From contig NZ_JAKZEU010000003.1 in NCBI RefSeq assembly GCF_024359525.1, positions 354,701 to 418,700 on the forward strand: 64,000 bases of DNA, in the 5' to 3' direction. Under the pieces are notes generated by a model. That model saw only the letters and a program-made list of their open reading frames with translations, had not been told where the DNA came from and did no database searches. Positions 26,842-35,945 of the stretch are shown piece after piece (positions within the stretch are counted from its first letter, which is position 1; each line of letters starts with the position of its first letter). Position numbers and translations under genes: made by a program. This stretch comes from Paracoccus albicereus. GTDB lineage: Bacteria > Pseudomonadota > Alphaproteobacteria > Rhodobacterales > Rhodobacteraceae.

Positions 26842-28149
26842 ATGAAGAAACCGAATCGCTCCGTGACGCCGGCCAGCGGCAAGGTGGCCGCCCAGCCCAA
26901 GACCCGGCTGGGGCGACGGGTGCTGCTGGTCGATGACAGCCGCGCGCAGCGACGCATGCTGGCGATCCAGTTGCAGCGGGCGGGTTACAAGGTCTCGGAA
27001 GCCTCGTCCGGGCAGGAGGCGCTGGATCTTTGTATGGCCGAAAACCCGCATCTGATCCTGTCAGACTGGGTCATGCCGGGCATGTCGGGGCCAGAGTTCT
27101 GCCGGGCTTTCCGCGCGATGCCGCGGGAAGGCTACGGTTATTTCATCCTTCTGACCTCGAAGACCGAGAAGGGCGACATCGCCCATGGACTGGAGGCAGG
27201 AGCGGATGACTTTCTGACGAAACCCGTCTCGGGCGCCGAGTTGCTGGCGCGGCTCTCCGCTGCCGAACGGATTCTGAAATTCGAAGAAGAATTGCGCGCG
27301 GCCAACGATCATCTGCGCAATACGCTGAACAAGCTGAACGAGGCGCAGGAGGCGATGGAGCGCGACCTGGCCGAGGCACGCAAGCTGCAGCAGGGGCTGT
27401 TCCGCAATCGCAGCGGAAGGTTCACCGATTTCGACCTGTCGCTGCTGCTGCGCCCGGCAGGTCATATCGGCGGGGATCTGGTCGGGTTCTTTCCGATCAA
27501 CGACGAACGCGTCGGCATCTTCGCGATCGATGTCTCGGGCCACGGCGTCGCTGCCGCGCTGCTGACCGCTCAGTTGGCCACGCATCTGTCCGGCTCGACC
27601 GAACAGAACGTAGCTTTGCGCGCTGCTCAGAACGGCGTCGATGCAGTATCACCCGCCGCGCTCGCCAAGTTCTTTAACAACATGCTGCTGGAAGAGGTGC
27701 AGACCGATACCTACTTCACCATGATCTACGCCGAACTGGATCATGCCAAGGGCCATGTCAGACTGGTCCAGGCCGGTCATCCCCATCCACTGTTGCAACG
27801 CAGCGACGGCCGGATCGAGCGGCTTGGTCGGGGCGGGATGCCGGTCGGCATCTTCGAGAAACCACAATTCGACGAGATTTCGGTGGCGCTGGAACCAGGC
27901 GACCGGCTGATCATCGCCTCGGACGGCGTGACCGAGGCGAGCAACCCCGCCGGCATGCTTCTGGGCGATGACGGGCTAGAGGCGATCATGCGCACCAATC
28001 AGATGCTGGAAGGACACAATTTCCTCGAGTCCATGTCCTGGTCGATTTCGGAATACGCTCATGGCGAACGCTGCGACGATATCTCGGCGGTGCTGATCGA
28101 GCGGCGCGCGGTGCCGAAGGTGCTGACCTACCCGCCTCGCGATCGCTGA
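26842..28149 (+). CDS. response regulator with PP2C (SpoIIE/RsbU-type) phosphatase domain
   Basis: A 435-residue protein. The receiver domain spans about residues 25-145, with acidic pair Asp31/Asp32, phospho-acceptor Asp75 (LILSDWVMPG) and Lys in TKPVS. A coiled coil at about 150-185 leads to a PP2C domain whose metal-binding acids are kept: GGDLVG, DVSGHG, SDGVTEA and DDISAV. Such proteins dephosphorylate anti-sigma antagonists in partner-switching systems. It resembles RbaY of Rhodobacter capsulatus in architecture. Phosphate probably arrives through the divergent HPt protein. Confidence 0.9.
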   Translation: MKKPNRSVTPASGKVAAQPKTRLGRRVLLVDDSRAQRRMLAIQLQRAGYKVSEASSGQEALDLCMAENPHLILSDWVMPGMSGPEFCRAFRAMPREGYGYFILLTSKTEKGDIAHGLEAGADDFLTKPVSGAELLARLSAAERILKFEEELRAANDHLRNTLNKLNEAQEAMERDLAEARKLQQGLFRNRSGRFTDFDLSLLLRPAGHIGGDLVGFFPINDERVGIFAIDVSGHGVAAALLTAQLATHLSGSTEQNVALRAAQNGVDAVSPAALAKFFNNMLLEEVQTDTYFTMIYAELDHAKGHVRLVQAGHPHPLLQRSDGRIERLGRGGMPVGIFEKPQFDEISVALEPGDRLIIASDGVTEASNPAGMLLGDDGLEAIMRTNQMLEGHNFLESMSWSISEYAHGERCDDISAVLIERRAVPKVLTYPPRDR

Positions 28150-28164
28150 CGGACGCTGGTCAAG

Positions 28165-28629
28165 TCACCAACGCTCCTGCGCCAATCGCGAGCGGCGGCG
28201 AAGCCGAAGGCGCAGAAAATCCCGGGCGCCGGTCTCATCCACCGCGTCAGGCAGATCCTTCAACAAGACCCATTCCGGCATGTGCAACGGCTCAATCGGG
28301 TCGGCGCGCCTGAACAGAGGTCGCGCGATCCAGACATGGCACAGCTTCTCGGCCCAGAACCCGTAATCGGGCATGAAGGTGAAGCGGCGATAGACACCGA
28401 TGCGGCGCGGCGCGCCAATGTTCCATCCCGTTTCCTCGAACACCTCTCGGGCAAGCGCGCGTGGCGGGCTTTCACCGGGATCGATGCCGCCGCCGGGCAG
28501 TTGCAATTCGTCGTCGTCACTGCGCCGGGTCAGCAGCGCCCGCCCCTCGCGGATCAGCAGCCCGTAGGCGCCCGGCCGCAGGCGATAGGCACGTCCCGGC
28601 TCGGGTGGCTGGCCGAATCGCGGGATCAT
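28165..28629 (-). CDS. Nudix hydrolase
   Basis: A 154-residue protein with a complete Nudix box, GGGIDPGESPPRALAREVFEETGW, at about residues 51-74 (Gx5Ex7REVxEETG). It hydrolyses a nucleoside diphosphate linked to another group, with Mg2+. The substrate cannot be told. The ATG at 28629 follows GGAGGT at five bases, which rules out a longer form. It converges with the PP2C phosphatase gene 15 bases away, so their mRNAs do not share a promoter. Confidence 0.88.
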   Translation of the reverse strand: MIPRFGQPPEPGRAYRLRPGAYGLLIREGRALLTRRSDDDELQLPGGGIDPGESPPRALAREVFEETGWNIGAPRRIGVYRRFTFMPDYGFWAEKLCHVWIARPLFRRADPIEPLHMPEWVLLKDLPDAVDETGARDFLRLRLRRRSRLAQERW

Positions 28630-28902
28630 TCGAAACCTCCGTAACGCGTTGCCGGTTCTAGCCCGTGATGCCGAACGCCGCATCCCCGCATTCGTCCTCG
28701 ACGCGCCAGCATCGCAATCCCGCTACTCGCAGCCGAAGCGGACGATCGCCTGCCCAAGTGCATCTTTCAAAGGCGTCGTTTCTTGCACGCCAGCGCCTGC
28801 CCGACGCGGCCCTTGGGATCGTCGTGCGATGGCCTATATTGGGGGCAACCATGCGACGGCTGGCTCCGGCTGGCCCGCGCGCATCGAAATCAAGGATCCG
28901 AC
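28630..28902. other. divergent intergenic region, 273 bases
   Basis: The region separates the leftward Nudix gene from hslO. It holds the Nudix ribosome-binding site at its left end and the hslO promoter (28813-28840). The middle part shows no supported small gene, hairpin or repeat. Confidence 0.45.
28813..28840 (+). promoter_or_regulatory. predicted promoter of the hslO operon
   Basis: TTGGGA (28813-28818) and TATATT (28835-28840) are 16 bases apart, giving a leader of about 55 bases before the hslO ATG. No heat-shock sigma-32 consensus was evident on reading. Confidence 0.45.
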
Positions 28903-29916
28903 ATGAGCAAGATCAACCAGATCGCATGGGACGATACCGTCCTTCCCTTCCAACTCGACCGCTCCGCAATTCGGGGCCGGGTTGCGCGGCTGGACGGCGT
29001 CCTTGACCATATCCTGTCGCGCCACGATTACCCGCCCGCCGTCAGCGCGCTGGTGGCCGAGGTCGCGCTGCTGGCCGCGTTGACCGGCCCCACGATCAAA
29101 CTGCGCTGGAAGCTCAGCCTGCAGGTGCGCGGTAACGGCGCGGTACGAACCATCGCGGCCGATTACTATGCGCCGACGCGTGATGGTGAGCCTGCGCGCA
29201 TCCGGGCCTGGGCCAGCTTCGATGCCGAGCGGCTGGACGATCGCCCCGCCTTCGAACAGATCGGCGAGGGCTACTTCGCCATCCTGATCGACCAGGGACC
29301 TGGGACCACGCCCTATCAGGGCATCACCCCGTTGGCGGGCGGATCTTTGTCGGCCTGCGCCCAGACCTATTTCGCGCAGTCCGAGCAGTTGCCGACGCGG
29401 TTCGCGCTCGCCTATGGCCGCTCGCATGTGCCGGGACAACCCGAGCAATGGCGCGCCGGCGGCACGATGCTGCAGACGCTACCCAAGGATCCTGCCGTCT
29501 CGGGTGACGGTGGCAGCGGTGAGGGCGGGCTGATCGAGGCGGCCGACATCCTGCAGGGGGCTGAATCCGAGGACTGGAACCGCGCCAACCACCTGCTTGA
29601 CACGGTCGAGACGATGGAACTGATCGGCCCCTCGGTTGCACCAACCGACCTGCTGATCCGTCTCTTTCACGAGGAGACGCCGCGTGTCTTTGATCCGCAG
29701 CGGGTCGAGTTCGGCTGTTCCTGCACGTCCGACCGCGTGCGCGACACGCTGTCGATCTACAGCCAGAAGGACATCGGCCATATGACCACGGATGAGGGGA
29801 TCGTGACCGCCGACTGTCAGTTCTGCGGCGCGCATTATGAGTTCGATCCAAAAAGCCTCGGCTTCGAGGCTACGGTGGACGCCGACGGCAACGCCATCGA
29901 CAAGGCGGCAGAGTGA
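28903..29916 (+). CDS. hslO: redox-regulated chaperone Hsp33
   Basis: A 337-residue Hsp33 that holds unfolding proteins under oxidative and heat stress. The zinc-binding redox switch is present in the C-terminal part: CxC in FGCSCTSDR and CxxC in DCQFCGAHYEF. Oxidation of these cysteines releases zinc and activates the protein. The first part shows SACAQTYFAQSEQLPT. ATG 28903 follows AAGGA. It heads a five-gene operon in which every junction is a four-base overlap. Confidence 0.94.
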   Translation: MSKINQIAWDDTVLPFQLDRSAIRGRVARLDGVLDHILSRHDYPPAVSALVAEVALLAALTGPTIKLRWKLSLQVRGNGAVRTIAADYYAPTRDGEPARIRAWASFDAERLDDRPAFEQIGEGYFAILIDQGPGTTPYQGITPLAGGSLSACAQTYFAQSEQLPTRFALAYGRSHVPGQPEQWRAGGTMLQTLPKDPAVSGDGGSGEGGLIEAADILQGAESEDWNRANHLLDTVETMELIGPSVAPTDLLIRLFHEETPRVFDPQRVEFGCSCTSDRVRDTLSIYSQKDIGHMTTDEGIVTADCQFCGAHYEFDPKSLGFEATVDADGNAIDKAAE

Positions 29917-30533
29917 GCCTTGACGCGCAACGCGGACGGGCGGCCCTGACTTGGTCGCCCGATCGGCTGGTAAAGGCGCTGGCCGAACCTGCACAGCCAA
30001 CGTCCGATTTCGACCTGAACCCCGGTCAGACGCCGCCCGTCGCAAGCTTGCGTCCGGCGGGCGTTCTGATCGCGTTTCACGAGGATGACGGCCGATTGGT
30101 GTTGACCAAGCGCGCCTCGGGACTGCGTCACCATCCCGGCCAGATCGCGCTTCCTGGCGGAAAGGTCGATCCAATCGACACCGACGAGACCGCAGCCGCC
30201 CTGCGAGAAGCGCATGAAGAGGTCGGGCTCCCATCGGCGCAGGTCGAGGTTCTGGGCCTGATGCCCGCGCACCGCACCGTCACCGGCTTTGCGATCACCC
30301 CGGTCGTTGCGGTGATCCGCGGTCCATTCACTCCCGTCGCAGAGCCGGGCGAGGTCGAGGAAGTGTTCACCCTGCCCTACGACCATGTCTGCGATCCGAC
30401 GAAATACAGGGTCGAAGGTCGGATCTGGCGCGGTGTGACGCGCCGCTACCATGTTGCGCCCCTAGGCCCCTATTACCTGTGGGGGGCGACGGCGCGTATT
30501 CTGCTGCAACTCGCCTCACGGATCCCCGAATGA
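29913..30533 (+). CDS. Nudix hydrolase, probable CoA pyrophosphatase
   Basis: A 206-residue protein of the YeaB/NudL type. The Nudix box is GGKVDPIDTDETAAALREAHEEVGL near residues 81-105, and the preceding TKRASGLRHHPGQIALPGG fits the CoA-pyrophosphatase extra motif (UPF0035). It would cut CoA, perhaps oxidised CoA, to 4'-phosphopantetheine and adenosine bisphosphate. The start is GTG 29913, overlapping the hslO stop, which couples the two genes. The pairing with a redox chaperone fits removal of damaged CoA, but that is inference. Confidence 0.86.
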   Translation: MSLDAQRGRAALTWSPDRLVKALAEPAQPTSDFDLNPGQTPPVASLRPAGVLIAFHEDDGRLVLTKRASGLRHHPGQIALPGGKVDPIDTDETAAALREAHEEVGLPSAQVEVLGLMPAHRTVTGFAITPVVAVIRGPFTPVAEPGEVEEVFTLPYDHVCDPTKYRVEGRIWRGVTRRYHVAPLGPYYLWGATARILLQLASRIPE

Positions 30534-31687
30534 CCCGGGTCGACGCGGATTTCCTGCATGACCCCGCGCTCGCGGCGGTGCTCGACGCGCTGGAGGCCGG
30601 CGGCGCGCGGACGCTGATTGTAGGCGGTGCGGTCCGCAATGCGCTTCTGGGCGAGGCGGTGGGGGACGTTGATCTGGCGACCGATGCGCCTCCCGAACAG
30701 GTCGTGGCGCTGGCCGAAAAGGCCGGACTGAAGGCCGTCCCGACCGGCATCGAACACGGCACGGTCACGCTGGTGTCCGACAAACGCGGCTTTGAGGTCA
30801 CGACGTTCCGTCGCGACGTGGAAACCGATGGCCGTCACGCCAAGGTGGCCTTCAGCACCTCGGTCGAGGAAGACGCGCAGCGCCGCGACTTCACCATGAA
30901 CGCGCTTTACGCCACCCGCGAGGGGGAGGTGATCGATCCCGTCGGCGGGCTGGATGACCTGCGCGCGCGCCGACTGCGCTTCGTTGGCGACCCTGAAGCG
31001 CGAATCGAGGAGGATTACCTTCGCATCCTGCGCTTTTTCCGGTTCCTCGCATGGTACGGACGCGAGGCGGAGCCTGTTGCCGTTGCGGCCTGCACGGCGA
31101 TGGCCGACGGGTTGGAGCAGATCTCGCGCGAGAGGGTCGGCGCGGAAATGCGCAAGCTTCTCGCTGCGCCCGACCCGGGTCCGGCGCTATCCTTGATGGA
31201 AGAGACCGGCGTTCTGGCGCGTGTCCTGCCCGGCGCGGATGTCGCCCCACTCCGCGCGCTGAGTGCTTTCGAAGACGCCCCGTCGTGGCAGCGTCGGCTG
31301 GCCGCGCTCGGCGTCCATGATCCGACGTCGGCTCTGCGCTTGTCCAAGGACGAAGCCCGTCATCAGATGCGCCTGACCGAAGCCCTCTCCGAAGACTGGT
31401 CGCTGAGCGAGGCAGGATATCGGCTGAGCGCGGCACAGGCGCGAGACTACGCGTTGATCCGTCGTGCACATGGGTATGATCTGCCGGACGATTGGACCGC
31501 GCGGCTGGACCACGCCGCGAGCGCACGGCTTCCGATTACCGCGGCCGATCTGCAACCTGATCTGCAAGGTCCGGCCCTGGGCCGCGGACTGCGGGCCGCA
31601 GAAGCGGCCTGGATCGCGGGCGACTTCGCCATGCCGGCGCCCGCACTGATAGATGTGGCCTTGCTGGCCGGAAAGGCCCAACCATGA
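30530..31687 (+). CDS. cca: CCA tRNA nucleotidyltransferase
   Basis: A 385-residue class II nucleotidyltransferase that builds or repairs the CCA end of tRNA. The LIVGGAVRNALLG motif (residues 29-41), the catalytic GDVDLAT at 46-52, RRDFTMNALY near 119 and EEDYLRILRFFRF near 161 are all clear. Length and motifs fit the alphaproteobacterial poly(A)-polymerase/CCA group. Its ATG overlaps the Nudix stop and its stop overlaps the ABC exporter start, both as ATGA. Confidence 0.93.
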   Translation: MTRVDADFLHDPALAAVLDALEAGGARTLIVGGAVRNALLGEAVGDVDLATDAPPEQVVALAEKAGLKAVPTGIEHGTVTLVSDKRGFEVTTFRRDVETDGRHAKVAFSTSVEEDAQRRDFTMNALYATREGEVIDPVGGLDDLRARRLRFVGDPEARIEEDYLRILRFFRFLAWYGREAEPVAVAACTAMADGLEQISRERVGAEMRKLLAAPDPGPALSLMEETGVLARVLPGADVAPLRALSAFEDAPSWQRRLAALGVHDPTSALRLSKDEARHQMRLTEALSEDWSLSEAGYRLSAAQARDYALIRRAHGYDLPDDWTARLDHAASARLPITAADLQPDLQGPALGRGLRAAEAAWIAGDFAMPAPALIDVALLAGKAQP

Positions 31688-33558
31688 GCCTGCACCGTCG
31701 CCTGGCCGCAATGGTCGATGCCTTTCGTCCCGCGGACGGCCCGCCGCCGCGCACGCTGATGGCTTTTTTCGGTTGGTGCCTGTCAGGTGCGTGGGGTGGC
31801 TTGTCCGTCGCGGGGATCACGTCAGCCCTTGCCGGGGTCAGTGATGTCGTGACAGCGGTCCTTCTGGGCGCGGTTGTCGATGCAGTCTCGGGCGGCAGCC
31901 CGACTGACGGCTGGGGCACCCAAGCGGGGCTGATCGCGCTATTTCTGGGCTTCTTCCTGATCGTGAGGCCGCTGGTCTTCGGCGCCTCGACCGCATCATC
32001 GAGCGTGATCGTCGGGCCGAACATCCTGCCGCTGGTCCTGTCGCGGCTGCATCGCTGGACGATGGGACAATCGGTCACCTTCTTCGACAACGACTTTGCC
32101 GGACGGCTGGCGCAGAAGCAGATGCAGACGGCGCGCGCCGTCACCGATGTCGCGACCGAGATGGTCAACGTCGTCGCCTTCGCATTGGCCTCCATCATCG
32201 GGTCGGCCGCGTTCCTGCTGTCAGTCGACGGGTGGGGTGCGCTTGCGCTGGTCGTCTGGCTTGCCGCCTATTTCGGGCTGATCCGGTTCTTCCTGCCCAG
32301 GATCCGCACACGCTCGGCCTCTCGCGCTTCGGCCCGTGCGATGGTCACGGGTCAGGTCGTCGACACGATCACCAACATCAAGACCGTCAAGCTGTTCGCA
32401 CACCAGGATCACGAGGATCGTGCAGCCTTGGGTGCGATGGCGGGCTTTCGCGAACGCGCGCTGGATTTCGGCGTCGTCAGCAGTTGGTTTCGCTTTTCGC
32501 TGATGTTCGTCGCGGGCGTTCTGCCGGTGATCCTGATCGGCGGGACCGTGCTGTTATGGCGCCAGGGTGCGGCGACGCCCGGTGACGTCGCTGCCGCCGG
32601 CGCCATCTCGATGCGCCTGTCGCAGATGACCGGGTGGGTCAGCATGGCGCTGATGGGCATGTGGGGCAGCGTTGGTGAGGTCGAGGACGGAATGCACACG
32701 CTGTCGCCCCCGCACGCGCTGATCGATGCGCCGAATGCCAGCGAGATGACGCGTGTTTCCGGTCGCATCGACTTTGATGACGTCAGCTTTGCCTACGGCC
32801 GCCGCTCGGGTGGCCTGAGCGATTTGGATCTGCACATCGCGGTGGGCGAGAAGGTGGGCATCGTCGGTGCCTCGGGTGCGGGCAAGTCGACACTGGTCGC
32901 GTTGCTGCTGCGGCTCTACGATGTCGAGCGCGGCGCGATCAGGATCGACGGTCAGGACATTCGCGAGGTGACGCAGGAAAGCCTGCGCCATCAGATCGCG
33001 ATGGTCACGCAGGAAACCGCGATGTTCAATCGCTCGGCACGCGACAACATCCTCTATGGTCGTCCCGACGCGTCGCAGGATGAAATCGAGGCGGCAGCCC
33101 GTGCGGCGGAAGCGCATGAGTTCATCCTGGGGCTTGAGGACTACGCCGATCGCGAAGGATACGAGGCGCATCTGGGCGAACGCGGCGTGAAGCTGTCGGG
33201 TGGACAGCGTCAGCGGATCGCCCTGGCCCGAGCCTTTCTGAAGGACGCGCCGATCCTTGTGCTGGACGAAGCCACCAGCGCGCTCGACAGCGAGGTCGAG
33301 GCCCAGGTGCAGGAGGCCCTGACCCGTGCGATGCAGGGCAAGACGGTGCTGGCGATCGCGCACCGGCTGTCCACGATCGCCGAACTGGACCGGATCATCG
33401 TGCTGGAGCAGGGTCGCATCGCCGAAGCCGGCACGCATGAAGAGCTATTGGCGCAGGACGGGCTCTACGCCCGCTACTGGAACCGGCAATCCGGCGGCTT
33501 CCTGGGGCTGGACGAGGACGAGGACGCGACCGGGGTGGCGTCCAACGCGGCGGAATGA
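31684..33558 (+). CDS. ABC exporter, fused permease and ATPase
   Basis: A 624-residue half transporter: about six membrane helices in residues 35-330, then an ATPase domain with Walker A GASGAGKST, signature LSGGQRQRIALARA and Walker B ILVLDEATSALDS. Substrate unknown; lipids, peptides and drugs are all possible. It is locked by four-base overlaps between cca and an RNA methyltransferase, so its expression follows RNA-maturation genes. It is the second exporter in the window. Confidence 0.88.
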   Translation: MSLHRRLAAMVDAFRPADGPPPRTLMAFFGWCLSGAWGGLSVAGITSALAGVSDVVTAVLLGAVVDAVSGGSPTDGWGTQAGLIALFLGFFLIVRPLVFGASTASSSVIVGPNILPLVLSRLHRWTMGQSVTFFDNDFAGRLAQKQMQTARAVTDVATEMVNVVAFALASIIGSAAFLLSVDGWGALALVVWLAAYFGLIRFFLPRIRTRSASRASARAMVTGQVVDTITNIKTVKLFAHQDHEDRAALGAMAGFRERALDFGVVSSWFRFSLMFVAGVLPVILIGGTVLLWRQGAATPGDVAAAGAISMRLSQMTGWVSMALMGMWGSVGEVEDGMHTLSPPHALIDAPNASEMTRVSGRIDFDDVSFAYGRRSGGLSDLDLHIAVGEKVGIVGASGAGKSTLVALLLRLYDVERGAIRIDGQDIREVTQESLRHQIAMVTQETAMFNRSARDNILYGRPDASQDEIEAAARAAEAHEFILGLEDYADREGYEAHLGERGVKLSGGQRQRIALARAFLKDAPILVLDEATSALDSEVEAQVQEALTRAMQGKTVLAIAHRLSTIAELDRIIVLEQGRIAEAGTHEELLAQDGLYARYWNRQSGGFLGLDEDEDATGVASNAAE

Positions 33559-34766
33559 GCGAGACGCTGCGGATCGAGCGGCTGGACCGCCGCGGCAACG
33601 GGGTTGCCAGGGTGTCTGACAGAACCGTCCGGTTGCCGATGACGCTGCCGGGAGAATTGGTCGAGGCCACCGATAGCGGTGTCCGTGTCCTCGAACCGTC
33701 GCCCGACAGGGTTCGCCCGCCCTGCCCCCACTTCCGTCAATGCGGCGGGTGCGCGCTGATGCATGCCAGCGACGAGGTGGTTGCCGCCTGGAAGCGCGGG
33801 CTGCTCGAAAGTGCGCTTGCGGCTCAAGGACTTCCGGCCCCGATCGAGGGAATACACACGTCACCGCCGCGCTCGCGGCGACGCGCGGTCCTGTCGGGAC
33901 GGCGCACCAAGAAGGGCGCGCTGGTGGGTTTTCACGCCCGCGCCTCCGACGTGATCGTCGATGTCGTCGATTGCCACGTCATCCGACCTGAAATCCAGGC
34001 GGCACTGCCGTTGCTGCGCCGCATCGTGGCAAAGGGTGGATCACGCAGCGCCGAAGTGACGCTGACGGTGATTCACGGCCCCGCAGGGCTGGATGTGACC
34101 GCGACCGGCGGCAAGCCGATGGACCCCGCACTGTTTTCGACGCTGGCAGCGCTGGCTGCGGAGGGTGACCTGGCGCGGCTGACCTGGAACGGTGAGGCGA
34201 TCACAAGGCGGCCGCCCGCGCTGCCAATAGGCCCCGCGCAAGTGATACCGCCGGCCGGCGCTTTTCTGCAGGCGACCGTCGAGGGCGAGGCGGCACTTCT
34301 GGGCTGCGTTGATGAGTTCACACAAGGCGCCCGGCGGATCGCCGACCTGTATGCCGGGATCGGGACGTTCACGCTGCCGCTGTCGCGCCGGGCAGAGGTC
34401 CACGCTGTCGAGGGATTGTCCGCGCCTCTGGCCGCTCTCGACGCCGGATGGCGCGGGGCGGCGGGTCTTCGGCGGGTCACGACTGAGATTCGCGATCTGG
34501 CGCGCCGACCACTGCTTGCCGACGAACTCACGGGCCTTGACGCAATCGTGATCGACCCGCCCCGCGCCGGGGCGGAGGCGCAGGCGCGCGAGATCGCGGC
34601 CTCCGCGGCGCCTGTCGTGGCCTTCGTCGCCTGCGAACCAGTTGGTTTTGCACGTGATGCGAGAATTCTGTGCGATAATGGCTATGATCTGACGCGACTT
34701 TTCGTGATCGATCAGTTCCGCTGGGCAGCCCATGTCGAGATCGCGGCAGAATTCCGCCGACGCTAG
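33555..34766 (+). CDS. TrmA/RlmD family RNA (uracil-5-)methyltransferase
   Basis: A 403-residue SAM-dependent RNA methyltransferase. A short TRAM-like N-terminus (residues 1-45) precedes a CPHFRQCGGCALMH iron-sulfur cysteine cluster. The Rossmann part has IADLYAGIGTFTLPL, IDPPRAG, and ACEPVGFARDA, which holds the catalytic cysteine used to attack uracil. It modifies either tRNA (TrmA-like) or 23S rRNA (RlmD/RlmC-like); the choice cannot be made by eye. It is last in the hslO operon. Confidence 0.87.
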   Translation: MSETLRIERLDRRGNGVARVSDRTVRLPMTLPGELVEATDSGVRVLEPSPDRVRPPCPHFRQCGGCALMHASDEVVAAWKRGLLESALAAQGLPAPIEGIHTSPPRSRRRAVLSGRRTKKGALVGFHARASDVIVDVVDCHVIRPEIQAALPLLRRIVAKGGSRSAEVTLTVIHGPAGLDVTATGGKPMDPALFSTLAALAAEGDLARLTWNGEAITRRPPALPIGPAQVIPPAGAFLQATVEGEAALLGCVDEFTQGARRIADLYAGIGTFTLPLSRRAEVHAVEGLSAPLAALDAGWRGAAGLRRVTTEIRDLARRPLLADELTGLDAIVIDPPRAGAEAQAREIAASAAPVVAFVACEPVGFARDARILCDNGYDLTRLFVIDQFRWAAHVEIAAEFRRR

Positions 34767-34838
34767 CGCGGTATGCGTCCTTATGGTATTTCTCAGCCCA
34801 ACGATAACGCGCTCGCAGCGCGATTCTTTGAGGCAGTG

Positions 34839-35354
34839 ATGATCCGAGCAACCCGCACATTCGTGGCGCTGATGGGGCTGGCCGTTCTGGTCGCCTGTTC
34901 CCCTGCGCCGAAACAGAACAAGTTTGTCAGCTACAGCGGCCCCGCCGTGACCCAGATCGTGGTCAACAAGGGCGCGCGGCGCATGCACCTGCTGCATGGC
35001 ACGACGGTGCTGAAATCCTACGACATCGATCTTGGCAATGAGCCAGTTGGCGCCAAGCGCTATTCGGGCGACGGACGCACGCCCGAAGGGATCTATTTCA
35101 TCGACCGCTTCAACCCGCGCAGCGCCTATCACCTGTCGGTGGGCGTCAGCTACCCGGACGTCAACGACAAGCTGCGCGCGCAGCTGGTTGGGATGGACCC
35201 GGGCGGCGACATCTTCATTCACGGCAAGGGTCCCTACGGCAAGGCCGCGAACCGCAAGGACTGGACCGCCGGCTGCATTGCGGTCGAGGATGAAGAGATC
35301 GAGGAAATCTACGCGATGCTGACCACCGGCGTGCCGATCGTCATCAATCCCTGA
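34839..35354 (+). CDS. L,D-transpeptidase family lipoprotein
   Basis: A 171-residue protein. A lipobox (LVAC, Cys at about residue 20) marks it as a lipoprotein. The YkuD domain keeps FIHGKGP and the catalytic motif DWTAGCIAVEDEEIEEIY near residues 142-159. Such enzymes form 3-3 crosslinks in peptidoglycan or attach proteins to it. I prefer ATG 34839 over 34773 because GAGGC precedes it and the signal peptide starts there. A strong terminator follows. Confidence 0.86.
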   Translation: MIRATRTFVALMGLAVLVACSPAPKQNKFVSYSGPAVTQIVVNKGARRMHLLHGTTVLKSYDIDLGNEPVGAKRYSGDGRTPEGIYFIDRFNPRSAYHLSVGVSYPDVNDKLRAQLVGMDPGGDIFIHGKGPYGKAANRKDWTAGCIAVEDEEIEEIYAMLTTGVPIVINP

Positions 35355-35373
35355 TTTGCCGGAGACGGAAACG

Positions 35374-35405
35374 AAAAGACCCCGACCGCAAGGCCGGGGT
35401 CTTTT
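35374..35405. terminator. bidirectional intrinsic terminator
   Basis: AAAAGACCCCG pairs with CGGGGTCTTTT across a ten-base loop, with a T-run on both strands. It lies between the convergent L,D-transpeptidase and CAP lipoprotein genes and can serve both. Confidence 0.88.
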
Positions 35406-35426
35406 CAGTTGTGCGGGCCTTTGGTT

Positions 35427-35945
35427 TCAGCCGCCGGTGACGAGCGTCCACCAGATCTTCTTTGACGGTTCCTGATACCAGCCAAACCCCAGATCGCGAG
35501 CGGACGGGTCCATCACCACGTCGCGGGTATCGCGAGCCTGCATCCAGGCCGACAACGTCTGGATGTCGTTCTCATAACTTTCCGAGATGTTTTCACCCAG
35601 GACGCCGCCGTAATAGCCCTGGCGCTGCGCCCGGTCCGCAGGTGACGAGCCGTCCGAGCCCCAGTGCCACGCGCGGTTCTGCGCGGCCATGTCACGCGAA
35701 TGCGCGACCGCCGCGGCCGAAAGCTGCGGGCTGAGGTTCAGCGGCGCAGCCCCGACATTGGCGCGCAGCGTGTTGATCTGCCCCAGCATGCGCACGGGGA
35801 TCTGCTGGCTCTCTGCCGCATCGATCGTGTAGGCGACCGGGATCGCCTGACCGTCGGCCGCGACAGGCGGGGGTGCCGTGCGCACCGCGCAGGCCGAAAG
35901 CGCCATCGCAGAGACCAGCGCGAGCGCGGTGATTTTGAAGCTCAT
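35427..35945 (-). CDS. CAP-domain lipoprotein
   Basis: A protein of about 172 residues with a lipobox (ALSAC) at about residue 19 and a CAP domain: INTLRANVGAAPLNLS, AAAVAHSRDMAA, WHWGSDGSSPADRA and LGENISESY. It differs from the other CAP protein (7203) in being lipid-anchored. Its activity is unknown. The ATG at 35960 would add five residues; 35945 gives a cleaner signal peptide but has a weak ribosome-binding site. L,D-transpeptidase genes lie on both sides, so a cell-wall role is plausible. Confidence 0.82.
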   Translation of the reverse strand: MSFKITALALVSAMALSACAVRTAPPPVAADGQAIPVAYTIDAAESQQIPVRMLGQINTLRANVGAAPLNLSPQLSAAAVAHSRDMAAQNRAWHWGSDGSSPADRAQRQGYYGGVLGENISESYENDIQTLSAWMQARDTRDVVMDPSARDLGFGWYQEPSKKIWWTLVTGG

